Below, in pieces: positions 1 to 9,165 of a stretch of DNA of 14,676 nucleotides. The notes beneath the pieces were generated by a model. It made no database searches. It was not told where the DNA came from and was given only the letters and a program-made list of their open reading frames with translations. Within the stretch, counting starts at the first letter, position 1; every line of letters starts with the position of its first letter. Where the stretch lies: positions 1-14,676 of the forward strand of contig JANBQC010000663.1 in the NCBI GenBank assembly GCA_027576995.1, written 5' to 3'. The translations under genes were made by a program, and so were the position numbers. This DNA is from Dimargaris cristalligena (lineage: Eukaryota > Kickxellomycota > Dimargaritomycetes > Dimargaritales > Dimargaritaceae).

Positions 1-111
1 ATCTTTTCATTTAGGCTTCCTCTTTCGAGTATAAATACTCCCCCTTGCTGCCACCTCTTGGAACAGCAAGTCTATCACCACCTTTCCCTTTTTATCACCT
101 ATCTTTTTGAA

Positions 112-1570
112 TAAAGATCAGTTTTCAAGGATTTGAGTTCAGTTCTTTACACCCAGAATGCCTACCTCACCAAAGTGGACATCAAGGATACCTATTTAAC
201 AGTACCTATCTATATGGATTCCCACAGTTACCTGTCTATCCAATTGGGGGACCAGGTATTCCAGTACCAGTCACTACTATTTAGCCGTACTATGGCCCCC
301 CAGGTATTTTTACATATTATAAAAGTGGCCATTGAACCATTATATACCCAGGGGATTGTCCTGTCCTATTACCTGGACAACATTGCTATTATTTCACCCA
401 CTTACTCACAGGCCCAGGCTAATCTGGCCACAATACTCAATCATCTCCAAACTCTGGGATTTCCCATCAACTGGAAGAAGTCAGTCCTTACTCCAGCCCA
501 GGTCATGGAATTTCTGGGTATGACCATCAATACCCAGTAAATGAAGGTTCTATTACCTCCAAGGAAATGCAAATCAATTTAGTGGATATGTAGGTACTTG
601 AAAATTAAATCACTACCAGCCCGGAAAGTGGCCTTAGTCCTGGGAATATTAACATTGACCCTACCAGATATTCCCAATGGATTAATCCATCTGCAGGAAT
701 TATAATGGTGCCTCATCAGGCAGAACAAAACCTGGAAAGAATTAAGCATTCTCACTCCAGTGGCAATCCAGGAACTCAACAGGGGGTATTACCAGGCCCA
801 GCTCTACATGGGGAAGCTGGTACATCTCCCCAATACAACCACCATAACCATCTATAGCAATGCATTGGACACTGGGTATGGAATAGTAGCCCCAGGATTA
901 AGTCAAGTGGGGCTCTGGACCCCGGAGAAATAGCTGATGTCCAGCAAATGGAAGGAACTGCAGGTGACCTATTTGACCTTAATCCAGTTACCCCCACAGG
1001 TCCACCATTAGGCAGTACTATTGAAAACTAACAATACCACTGTCCTGAAATATATCAACTACCAGGGTGGGTCCCAGGTCCCAGCCCTCCAATTTCTAGC
1101 CCTCAAAATCAACAACAAACTAGTGCACTGGAATCTAACACTAATGGGGACCTATATTCTGGGGATAACCAACACCGAGGCCAATCAATTGAGTCAGCAG
1201 GCACCAGCATGCCACAAAATGCAGCTACCCCGCTGGGTATTCCAGCTGCTTAACCAGTGGTGGGGTCCATTCAACATTGACCTATTTGCCAGTCCCATCA
1301 ACCACCAGTTGCCCAGGTACTACCACTTATACTACGTGGGGGACAGTTCACTGAGGGACGCGTATCAGTACCCTTGGCCTTGGGAAAACGGCTATGCCTT
1401 TCCACCCTGGAATTAGGTCCACCGAGTAATCAATTGGGTCTACCAGGAAAAGATAACCCTAGCCCTGATAACCCCATTTTGGTGGATACAGTCATGGTAT
1501 CCCCGCCTATTACCAATGATTGTGGACCAACCCCAGGTTATCCGGACTCCCCACCTCCTGCTAATCACTT
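112..1570 (+). pseudogene. Reverse transcriptase-RNase H pseudogene of DIRS-like element
   Basis: A single frame (first base 112) carries RT motifs in order: KVDIKD (motif A, Asp codon at 178), a degenerate LLFSRTMAP (motif B), YLDN at 370-381 where YLDD is expected, and FLGMTI. The RNase H part follows: IYSNA (about 850-864), where a TDAS-like motif is usual, then KWKELQVTY, a TNNTT where TDNTT is expected, and a block with IDLFASP, LPRYYH and YAFPPWN typical of the DIRS RT-RNase H C-terminus. After the stop at 1414 the frame continues as VINWVYQEKITLALITPFW, a conserved tail. In-frame stops lie at 538, 580, 703, 931, 1009 and 1414. Substituted aspartates in both RT and RNase H, together with the stops, mean no active enzyme. 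The family call is from motif order; the exact clade is not resolved. Confidence 0.87.
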
Positions 1571-2564
1571 GGAAGATATCCGGAAAATGTTGGTACAGCA
1601 GGGTATACCACAGGCAGCTGCCACCAGTATCTGCAATGGGCTCCGGGAAAACACCAATAAGGCCTACCAATATGCCTGGCAATAATTTGCCCATTGGTAT
1701 ATACAACAGGAAAAGGATCACTGCTACCCTTATTCCATAACATTACTCGATTACTTGTCCGAGTTAATCCAATCTTCGAGTATTCATATCATCAAGCTTC
1801 ATAAAGCTGCAATTATTTCCACTTGGGAAACCGGGTACCCGGACTGTGCAGTTTCCAAGCACCGCCATTTAAATCTTTTCATTTGAAGTTGAAGCTGTAA
1901 GGTTATACCCAAAGAAAAACCACCGATTTGGAAGGTAGGGCAACTGGTTGACTATCTTGCCGAACTTCCCAGTACCAACGAGTTGCCCTGGTATAAATAC
2001 AGCCAGAAGGTCGTTGCACTACTGTGGTTATCCACCATGTGGCGCCCCCGGAGTGACTTTGCCCAGGTAACAATTGATAACATCAAGGTATCTCGCATAT
2101 CTGGTAAGCCAGATGTCCTAACCATTACCGCCTATTATATTAAAGAAGGCCAGCAAAAGTGCATTACGATTGAGGCCCTTGAACATAACCATGGGCTATG
2201 TCCCATTCGAAATACTCTAGCCTACATTGAGCAATCTCTCCCCTGGCGTTGCCCGGGCCATCGGGCCCTATTTATCACCAGAAAGGGTACCAATGCGTCA
2301 ACGGATACCCTTGGAAACTGGGTGAAGCACCTGCTGGGGGAGGTGAAGATCGATATGGATATATTCTCGGCCCATTCCATCTGCGTGGCCTCGGCCACTG
2401 CCACCCACCAGCTCGGATTTAGTCAGGATGAAATCGTGGGGGCCACCAACTGGCGGGTCTGGACTACATTTTTGAATTATTACAATCGGCCTAGTCCCCA
2501 TGATAGTGTATCTCGGTCCATCCTAACGAATTATTCCCATGATGAAAGGCATAACTCAGATTAA
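1548..2564 (+). pseudogene. Tyrosine recombinase pseudogene of DIRS-like element
   Basis: A frame shifted relative to the RT frame begins around 1548 with a recombinase N-terminal core-binding segment (GIPQAAATSICNGLRENTNK, then YQYAW). It is interrupted by TAA at 1683 and two TGA codons at 1884 and 1890, then runs open to TAA at 2562. Catalytic-domain landmarks are visible: TMWRPRSDFAQ with the first arginine region (2034-2060), FSAHSICVASAT (box II, His codon 2373) and NWRVWTTFLNYYNRP with the C-terminal tyrosine region (about 2448-2492). Box II normally reads HSxR; here the arginine position is cysteine (TGC at 2382), so the catalytic Arg is lost. The overlap with the end of the RT-RNase H frame is typical of DIRS elements. 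Such enzymes integrate circular DNA copies; this copy cannot. Confidence 0.9.
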
Positions 2565-2607
2565 ACGAGCCGGGCGATGTTTAATTGTCCGGTTATGTCT
2601 TTCATCA
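2534..2607. repeat. Hairpin-forming inverted repeat at the end of the recombinase ORF
   Basis: Bases 2540-2555 (tgatgaaaggcataac) are the reverse complement of 2592-2607 with one mismatch in 16, separated by 36 bases. The left arm overlaps the last codons of the recombinase frame. The 16-base sequence at 2534-2549 (ttcccatgatgaaagg) recurs exactly at 2877-2892. Repeats like these resemble the complementary regions DIRS elements need for their circular intermediate; that role is inferred. Confidence 0.7.
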
Positions 2608-2908
2608 CTGATCCCGCCCGCTTATGGCAATATTATTTTATTATATATATTTATTATCCTACTACTTAGTACTTCTGGTGATATTTTAGTCTACTTATAC
2701 TTCTCAAGGGGATTCAACCCTTGGATTCCCTGCCCAAATCAATTTATTCTTTGTGTCTAGTCCAAAAGGGTCTAAGGCTACCAGTGAGGCAGGCCCGATC
2801 CATATATATGGGTATGAGCGCTCATATGGACGAAAAAATTACTAAATAAAGGAGTGCGCGGCCTCAAAAGCCGCCGTTCCCATGATGAAAGGAATAGCCG
2901 GACAATTA
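2582..2908. repeat. 327-bp segment bounded by 26-bp inverted repeats
   Basis: The 26 bases at 2582-2607 are the reverse complement of 2883-2908 with three mismatches. The outer 11 bases, taattgtccgg and ccggacaatta, are perfect. The enclosed 275 bases have no ORF of note. They contain a hairpin caaggg/cccttg (2705-2723), a perfect 14-base palindrome (2813-2826) and a GC hairpin gcggc/gccgc (2858-2874). Either this is the DIRS terminal or internal complementary structure, or a small MITE-like insertion flanked by TA. Confidence 0.65.
2813..2826. repeat. Perfect 14-bp palindrome
   Basis: tatgagcgctcata is fully self-complementary and sits in the middle of the AT-rich retroelement tail. Its function is unknown; it may be chance or part of the terminal fold. 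Confidence 0.6.
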
Positions 2909-2909
2909 T

Positions 2910-4394
2910 CTGAAGGAAGGTCAGCAGGAATTAGAAACACATAAAAGGCCGCGTCCTCAAGGGAGCGGATATAAGCCACATCAATAGACCACTACATTAA
3001 ACTTAACAATTCTTAGTTTCCCATGGCACGGTACCTGACAACCCTTAATATGCTAAGCGTCCACACCAATGTGCTTTTATTGACTACACATTAGCAGGTG
3101 TCTTAACCAATACTACTCAATAGACGCGGGAGATAAGAGGGCAGTAACAAACTGTGCCAATGCACACTTGCCATCGATTGGGTTAACATATGGGAGTGTA
3201 TTAGTGAGGTCAGGGGAGATATAAACTAGGAAATAAATAGGTTACGCCCTAATTGGGCGTGTAAACACACCCTGATTGCACCTGCAAGTTATCGTAAAGG
3301 AAATAGTGGAAGCACCAGTTGGAGTTTGTTGGCATCCAAATAACTTGGGTGGGAATGTACAAGAGTCTTTGTATCAGTGTTCGAGTGTAAATACTGGAGT
3401 CCAATGATTCCAGCTGGGAGTGTAATATAAGATACTCATAGTACCAGATGTAACTATGGAAATGTGCTATGGCACAATGGTATTGATTAGAGGTGAGATA
3501 CACATAAGGGTCTCAGCCCTATTAGGCCAGATTAGCCAGTACAGCATATACTACTATCCCTCCTACTTACAGAGGCATTTCTTATTAAATAGGACCAGGG
3601 CTGGAACTGGAGCTAAGTTTACGGCGGTTGCTACCATATGTTTACTTAGCAAGTATGGACAGTATCCAGATAATGCCTAATACTTTTTTTAAATTAAGAC
3701 ACATAGTAAATCCCCTACTGCATAGCTGTATGTCTAAATATTTAGATGATCACCCTGGCGTTCTACTGCAATAGATATATCTAATAACTTTCAAGAATTA
3801 TAAGTTACCAGTGCTCACTAAATACCCCTACCTTAAACTATTTTTACTAACTGTACCTCGGGCTGCTCATTATATTTATAAAAATTGGTGGTGTAAAGTA
3901 TAGTGATCAGTTCCATAATGTGGCCTTACGGGGGAATCGTCTACGGTTTATATTTTCGGGCCCAAGGGAAAAAGTATTTATTTGAGGTTGTTTGGTACTA
4001 TGTGGGTTATTATTTTGTACCTAATGGTAAGCTATTGGGGATTCAGTGTCTGGGACATTCGCTCTATATCATTACCCGGCACCCATTAACTAATCATTCA
4101 GCCACATATCTAACTTCGCGTCTTCGTAATGTTTAATAGAGACTGGGGTCTATACCATCTACACCTGGGTAAACATTGCCTCTATTAGTCATACAAAGGC
4201 CCGGCAACTATCTAATTTACTTGAACTCATTATCATCTTTCGGGCATAATAATTATTGTGTTAAATTATCCAAAGCAGAATTTATTGAATTTTAGATATG
4301 CGAATTAAACCGCACTTCTCACTGTAGGGTACTGTGAATCAAGTAACATGAGTGATAGCCGAGCATAAGCCCAGTTGTTCATATAGTAATCATC
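2910..4394. other. AT-rich intergenic stretch with no recognisable gene
   Basis: About 1.5 kb on the far side of the retroelement tail. Short open frames exist on both strands (for example 3249-3503 minus and 3903-4136 plus), but they lack family motifs, coding-like third-position GC bias or a convincing start. Nothing resembling a tRNA, rRNA or recombinase was seen. It may be eroded transposon sequence, since it adjoins one, but no motif supports a specific family. Confidence 0.5.
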
Positions 4395-4414
4395 ATATAT
4401 ATATATATATATAT
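4395..4414. repeat. (AT)10 microsatellite
   Basis: A pure AT dinucleotide run of about 20 bases. It lies some 170 bases beyond the stop codon of the small secreted-protein gene and is probably intergenic. Confidence 0.9.
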
Positions 4415-4580
4415 GTATAGAAAAAGAAATGTACACAGAGAACGAAAATTTACAAAGGGTGCCACAGCAGGGGAACGGGAGTACTGCTGCTGGCCTAGGA
4501 ACAAAAGCGGAAATGTTTTGGGGTATATAACGGTGGTGGCAGCTGGCCTAGCGAAGCGAAGTTATCGGTCAGTAATTTTC

Positions 4581-4889
4581 CTACTGCTGGCCGGCAGCTT
4601 TGGCGGCCTTTCGCTTATCACGCCACTGACGGTAACCCTTGACCAATTTGTTACCACCGTACAGACCGGCAACACCACCAACGACGGTACCAACACCGGG
4701 GAGGAGGGCTGAGCCCGCAGCAGCACCGGCCAAACCGGCCCCAACCCTGGTCAGACCGGAGCGGAACCAGCGCTTCTGCAGATGGGGCTGGTGGCCGGCA
4801 CTGTCTTCGGCAGTGGCGGGGTTAGCGTGAACCATGGACACGGTACCAATGGCGGCCAGGACAAGAGCGAGGGAGGGCAGAAGCTTCAT
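4581..4889 (-). CDS. Small secreted cationic glycine-zipper protein (preproprotein)
   Basis: Single-exon ORF of 102 residues; no family recognised. Residues 1-22 are a classic signal peptide (MKLLPSLALVLAAIGTVSMV, then HA) with likely cleavage after VHA. Residues 23-38 form a short propeptide with a few acids, ending in K39-R40, a Kex2-type dibasic site. The predicted mature part (W41-Q102, 62 residues) has no cysteine, ten Lys/Arg against one Asp (about +9), and 14 glycines. Four of these are at exact GxxxG spacing (G67, G71, G75, G79) inside an Ala/Gly/Val-rich hydrophobic stretch (about 45-80), followed by a basic tail (residues 81-97). This resembles a membrane-inserting glycine-zipper hairpin or a processed peptide. 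The start is supported by a good ACC-ATG context, a CT-rich leader and a TATA box about 185 bases upstream. Membrane-active peptide, effector or cell-surface peptide are all possible; function is not assigned. Confidence 0.72.
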   Translation of the reverse strand: MKLLPSLALVLAAIGTVSMVHANPATAEDSAGHQPHLQKRWFRSGLTRVGAGLAGAAAGSALLPGVGTVVGGVAGLYGGNKLVKGYRQWRDKRKAAKAAGQQ

Positions 4890-5072
4890 GGTGGGGGCGA
4901 AGGAGGAAGAGAGTGGTGTGGGAAGGACAGGTAGTGCAACAGGTTCCTTGGCTAGGTAGGGTAGAGTGAAGTGGAGAGTGGAAAGACTGTAAAGCTACAG
5001 GGGGTGGTAGGGAGAAGAGGGTGAGAGAAAGGTGGTGATAGTTTTGGTCGGAAAAGGGGGTGGGCGGTAGGG

Positions 5073-5080
5073 TATTTATA
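5073..5080 (-). promoter_or_regulatory. TATA box of the small secreted-protein gene
   Basis: On the minus strand this reads TATAAATA within CCCTATAAATACCC. It lies about 185 bases upstream of the ATG at 4889, followed by a strongly CT-rich leader, a common fungal promoter layout. The other confident genes here show no such clear TATA element, so this gene may be strongly or conditionally expressed. Confidence 0.6.
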
Positions 5081-5127
5081 GGGAAAATGGAGGCCGTGTT
5101 AAATAGGTTTGGACGAGCGAGGGACAA

Positions 5128-6310
5128 ATGGCCTTACCAGCTAAATTTCACCCTTAATATTTTATTACACATATCATATAGATACAATCCCTTTGAATTC
5201 GTATATTTAATATATTTATCACTATCTAAGGGCCAAGGTCTTCCAATCGATCCAGCCACCTATCTCTGCACGAGGTCTAGGCATTAGAGTCGCGGAGCCC
5301 AGTGATTATTATTTTTTGGATAGTACAATACCCCAATATGCATCTCCTCCTTCAGGCTATTCAGTTCACATATGTTAATTTAATATAATATAAAGAAGGT
5401 AGAGGGGGTAAACCCTCAGCCGGTTCGCTGTGCATTCAAATGAGATTAAAGCCACCATCGGCTTTGGGACGGTCCCAGGTTTACAATGAATTCACATTTC
5501 GTCGGCCCTTGCGCCTCTTGAACCGATTTGTTATTTTAAAGGGGGGTATGGAAAGGGCAAGGGAAGGGGAAAGGTAGAAAAAGGGGGGAGAAGGCCAGAT
5601 CTCTTAAATTGGAGGACAACGGGTGGGTTACCCAACCCACTCGCTTATTAAGGAATGTTCAAAAGGGGAAGCAGTCTTTTGCGACTATACTCTCCCCCCC
5701 TGCCCTTCTCTTTTATCATGCCAATTATAGCCTACTACTAATGATGTTAAGAGACTGGACCGAGAAGGTGCAACACCAACACAGGGCAAAGGCAGCGTCC
5801 CGCTCCCGCTTCTTTTAACAGCAGCTCCTACAATAGCTATCTTTGCTGGTTTTATTCCTTAGTCGTTAGATGGTCTGCAATAAAACAGCGTCAGTCAATC
5901 CAAGTGCTAGCTTTCATGCCGCTTTGGTATTTCTAATTGCAGTAGAAATTTAATTTATTACCGATAAACAAGACAGTCGGGCCTTTACTCTGGTTAAAAA
6001 TTTTATACGTGCTTTAGCCAATTATTCGGTCAAAAATGTAATAGGCAGGATGCCATCGAATGGTATTGTAAACCTATTGGATTGTTATTTTTATTCAAAT
6101 TTAGCCCATTTCTCAACCAGGTCTAACACAACCAGTATAATCTTGCCCTGACAAATACCCGACTAGGTTCATCGGTTGAATATGCATTTTCATATCCATA
6201 CTAAAATTACAACGCATAGACTTAATATTAAGTAAAATTGTACACTGGCGCATTGCCAGTCAGTCTCGGGCTTGTTTAAGCATTTATACATGGTGCTGAG
6301 CATGGCAGGG
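5128..6310. other. Intergenic region with hairpin cluster, no gene recognised
   Basis: About 1.2 kb between the secreted-protein promoter and the CDK8 3' flank. No convincing coding frame. Bases 5402-5476 hold three consecutive short hairpins: gaggg/ccctc (5402-5417), aaagcc/ggcttt (5448-5465) and gggac/gtccc (5466-5476). A further hairpin gtgggtt/aacccac lies at 5623-5640. No tRNA, snRNA or other known RNA family was recognised. Confidence 0.45.
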
Positions 6311-6526
6311 TCAGGCAATATAGTAAATTACAGGGACGGCCAGAAAAATCAGCGCTATTATAGTCAGTGGGTTTTGCGGCGAAATGATCCGCGCGAGAAA
6401 TAGGCGGGTGAAGGAGCGGATAGACCAAAGGGTAGAAAGATGAGTGGGTGGGTTAGTTGCCGATAAGCATATAATTAATTCATTTTTAAAGATAAACGAC
6501 ATTTTAGAATCTACGAGGCTGACCAC
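6311..6526 (-). CDS. Doubtful 71-aa ORF with C-terminal hydrophobic segment
   Basis: It begins 44 bases past the CDK8 stop on the same strand, so it may be nothing more than CDK8 3' UTR. The predicted C-terminus (NPLTIIALIFLAVPVIYYIA) would make one membrane span, preceded by a basic stretch (RSFTRLFLARI), as in tail-anchored or small mitochondrial inner-membrane proteins. No family was recognised, there is no clear promoter, and the N-terminal half looks non-coding. A CTAAC box upstream of the hydrophobic part leaves open a spliced form with a different N-terminus. Confidence 0.15.
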   Translation of the reverse strand: MVSLVDSKMSFIFKNELIICLSATNPPTHLSTLWSIRSFTRLFLARIISPQNPLTIIALIFLAVPVIYYIA

Positions 6527-6569
6527 CCAGGGTGGGCATAGGCGGCCGATCCGTTAGATACGGATGTAT

Positions 6570-8209
6570 TTATTTTACCTTGGCCTTATTCATATTAGGG
6601 TCTCGACTATCTTCCGTCACGATTCTTCTTTTGGGATAGGAGGCATTCTGCACCGACAGGCACCTGATAAAATAAAGCAGGGTTATTGGTAAGGTATAGA
6701 GGTTGAATGATAAGCCCGCCACGTGAGATTGTTAGTACTCTTTCAGACCGGAGTTTTAGTCCAAGAGGCGAGGGGGTGGTCCAACCTATAACAAAATATA
6801 TTCAAACTTACCGAAGGGCGGGCTTGGGCTCTTCCTGGAAGTATTGATGGTTTAGGGCGTCCTCGGCAGTTATACGCCGTTCCGGATCATACTCGAGCAA
6901 GGCTGAGAGTAAATTAAAGGCGGATTCGGGGTATTTCTTGGGTATATTTTGGAACCAAGACTTCAGCGAGTTTTGGTATCTAGAGATGATTAGGGTAAAT
7001 GGTGAGTATATATTGCTGTGCGTTTAGGCCCAATAAGTCAGTCAGCAACCAGTAGTTAAGGAAAAACCGCCTGAGGAGACCCGCCCCAAGACAAATCTGG
7101 TGTCTACTGTGAACCAGGTTGTATAGAGTCTGAGCCACTCTCATTTGGCTACAAAGGGGATGGTTTTCAACTTACGTGCGAAACCCGCTTAGGTGGGAAT
7201 AGTCGGGCAAGGCATTGATTTTCGGCCAGCGCTCCTCTATGTATATATATATAAGTGTAAACAATCGGAAACAAAAGTCAATGGCCAGCGTCAGGGCAAA
7301 TGGGGTTAGAAAAAATCACAAGTATACCACGAATAATGCGCCCGTTGGGATTTCGCCGGGAGATACGAGGTATATCCACCGAATGGGGCATACTAAAGTA
7401 AACTGCAACTTACGTGTGGGGTTGCCCAAGAGTTCGAATATCTTGGTGAGCTGGTTCTTTTGGAACGGAACCCCCTTTTTTTGGTCCATTTTAGCCTCCT
7501 CGCCCTTAAAGATGGGCCGCAGGGCCATCATCTCAGCAAAGATACAGCCAATCGCCCACAGGTCGATGGCCTTGGTGTAATGCCGGGCGCCGAGGAGCAA
7601 TTCGGGGGCACGGTACCAGACGGTGACGACGACCTTATCCCCGTTGTACAACGGCTGCAGGGGCCGCTGGAAAATGCGGGCCAGCCCCAAATCGCCGACC
7701 TTGATGATGCCCTCGGAAGTAATGAGGATATTAGCGGGTTTCAAGTCCCGGTGCAGTACCCAGTTGGAGTGCAAGTACACCATACCGTTGAGCAACTGCC
7801 ACAGGAACGACTTGATAATAAAGTCGGGGATGGGGGCCCGCATGATCTGGTGGTGGTGGTGGGTGATTTGGAGCAAATCGTACTCGGTGTACCCGAGCAC
7901 CATGTTGAGGCACTTGTCTTCGAGAATCACCTCGTATAGCTTCACCACATTGTCGTGTTGCAATTCGCGGCAGAGCGCGATCTCCCGACACGCCGACTGG
8001 GAAATGCCCGTGGTCATGATGGTCTCGCCCTCCTTTTCGGACTTGAACTGCTTGATGGCGTACTCTTCCTTGTCCGCCTTGTTGCGGGACCGCGCCTTGT
8101 ATACCCGCCCGTAGGTGCCCGAGCTGATAAACCCCAGGATTTCGTACTTGTCGGTCATTTTGACCAGCGTCTGCTCGCGTCGCAGTCGGTAGGCTTGGAG
8201 CATGCTCAT
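6570..8209 (-). CDS. SSN3: Mediator cyclin-dependent kinase CDK8/Ssn3 (Srb10), four exons
   Basis: Exons 8209-7414, 7236-7176, 6979-6812 and 6663-6570 join in phase to give 372 residues; all three donors are GTAAGT. CDK8 partners cyclin C in the Mediator kinase module, phosphorylating RNA polymerase II CTD and transcription factors in the nucleus. Visible: a pre-kinase segment LQAYRLRRE; nucleotide loop SSGTYGRV (29-36); K53; the CDK8-type helix SQSACRE with E76; HRDLKPAN (153-160); DLG (173-175); [24 protein letters not shown]; and a C-terminal NASYPKRR as in CDK8. The activation-loop threonine of cell-cycle CDKs is replaced by Asp (D191), a CDK8 hallmark. The [11 protein letters not shown] insert is typical of fungal Ssn3. 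The start is M at 8209; an in-frame upstream ATG at 8323 would add a CA-repeat-encoded His/Thr stretch, more likely 5' UTR. The short tail lacks the Gln-rich extension of animal CDK8. Confidence 0.95.
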
Positions 8210-8248
8210 GGTAATGTGCGGGTGGAATCCAATAAGCGAATGCGCAAA

Positions 8249-8285
8249 TGTGTATGTATGTATGTGTGTGTGTGTGTGTGTGTGT
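8249..8285. repeat. TGTA/TG microsatellite in CDK8 5' leader
   Basis: A (TGTA)n run passes into a (TG)11 run (8263-8285). On the CDK8 strand it reads as CA repeats 40-75 bases upstream of the start codon. It is in frame with the kinase, so an upstream ATG would encode an unlikely poly(His-Thr) leader; it is treated as untranslated. Confidence 0.9.
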
Positions 8286-9011
8286 ATTGGAGGGGGCGGG
8301 AGTATACGATGCGAGGAAATCAAGAGTGGAATGGAGCAGAGGTATTCGGCAGTAAGTTTAAGGAGATGGAATGAGCGGAAGTAGGAGGACGACTGCTAAC
8401 TGTGGCTGAAGGATAGTATGCCTTGGTCTGGAGTATTAAACTGGTTTGGGTTGACTGTCGCTGGTGTGTTTAATAGTGTCTTTTAAGGCTAGATGGTATA
8501 ATATGAGTATCTGTAATCGGCCTGGACTAAATGGGACCCGCATGCTGCCCGGTCAACTCAAGTAGGAGGCTGCCGTTGGGTTTAGCGTGGTCAGCTGTCG
8601 GATATATCCATAATCCGTATAATTATCCAGAGGGTAAAGGGTTACTATAATGCCTGCTTTTCCGCGTGTACCGGCTGCTCTGGTCACCATCACCATCGTG
8701 TATTTACTTGTAAACTCTAGTATGTATATAGCTCCTATCGTTAATAAGAAGTGGTGTAGGTACAGCTCTAATGAAACCGATTTTATAGGGTTCTAATCAT
8801 GGAATATCGTTACGGGTACGGCGAAATTCAAAAAGCCAAAGAGGTGCAGGTAAAAAGCACGGCATAAGGGCGAGGGGGGGTCTAACTACCTGCAATATTT
8901 ATACCTGAAATACTCTGGATTGCTACTACCACACCGACCACCACAGATATGTATATGGGGGGGCAAGGGGTTAAATAATCACAACAGTGAAAAAAAAAAT
9001 TGAGAGAAAGA

Positions 9012-9035
9012 CAGAGAGAGATATATATATATATA
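9012..9035. repeat. GA then AT simple repeat
   Basis: agagagag followed by an AT run, in the 3' flank of the Rieske gene about 130 bases past its stop codon. Confidence 0.85.
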
Positions 9036-9165
9036 AAAGGGAAATGACTAAGCGGATGGCGAATCCCGAAAATCGAGGGGCATGGATAAATAATGGCAAA
9101 GGCGTCTTCTTTTATATTCTTCTCTCTCGGCATCCGTGACAAAAGCAGATCTAGGGTTTATGATT

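Larger units (their letters stand above)
1..2910 (+). mobile_element. Decayed DIRS-like (tyrosine recombinase) retrotransposon, 3' part
   Basis: The order reverse transcriptase, RNase H, tyrosine recombinase, all on one strand with the recombinase in a different overlapping frame, is the arrangement of DIRS-type retrotransposons. These integrate with a tyrosine recombinase instead of a DDE integrase. The element is dead: the RT-RNase H frame has six stops and the recombinase frame three, and several catalytic residues are substituted. The window starts inside or just before the RT domain, so any gag-like ORF and the left terminus are outside or lost. The right boundary is uncertain. It is placed at the end of a 26-bp inverted-repeat copy (2883-2908), inferred to be part of the terminal structure. 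No target-site duplication is visible. Confidence 0.85.
8210..9165. other. Intergenic: CDK8 promoter/leader and Rieske 3' flank
   Basis: About 950 bases between two minus-strand genes. It contains a TGTA/TG microsatellite just upstream of the CDK8 start, a homopolymer A run near 8991-8999, and a GA/AT simple-repeat tract (9012-9035). No coding frame with family motifs was seen on either strand, and no TATA box was recognised for CDK8. Confidence 0.6.

Noticed and set aside
2705..2723. Hairpin resembling a tRNA T-arm (caaggg, loop with attcaa, cccttg)
   Set aside because: No acceptor, D or anticodon arms can be found around it and the loop does not fit the tRNA consensus.
3903..4136. 77-codon plus-strand frame in the AT-rich gap
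   Set aside because: It needs a non-ATG start or begins late, is rich in Tyr/Val from AT composition, and has no recognised motif.
4822..5127. 101-codon minus-strand frame upstream of the secreted protein
   Set aside because: Its Pro/Ser/Leu-rich translation is what a CT-rich leader gives, and it overlaps the TATA box and the secreted protein's start in another frame.
7460..8374. Several plus-strand frames (to 163 codons) opposite CDK8 exon 1
   Set aside because: These are antisense shadows of the kinase exon; the minus strand holds all kinase motifs in order.
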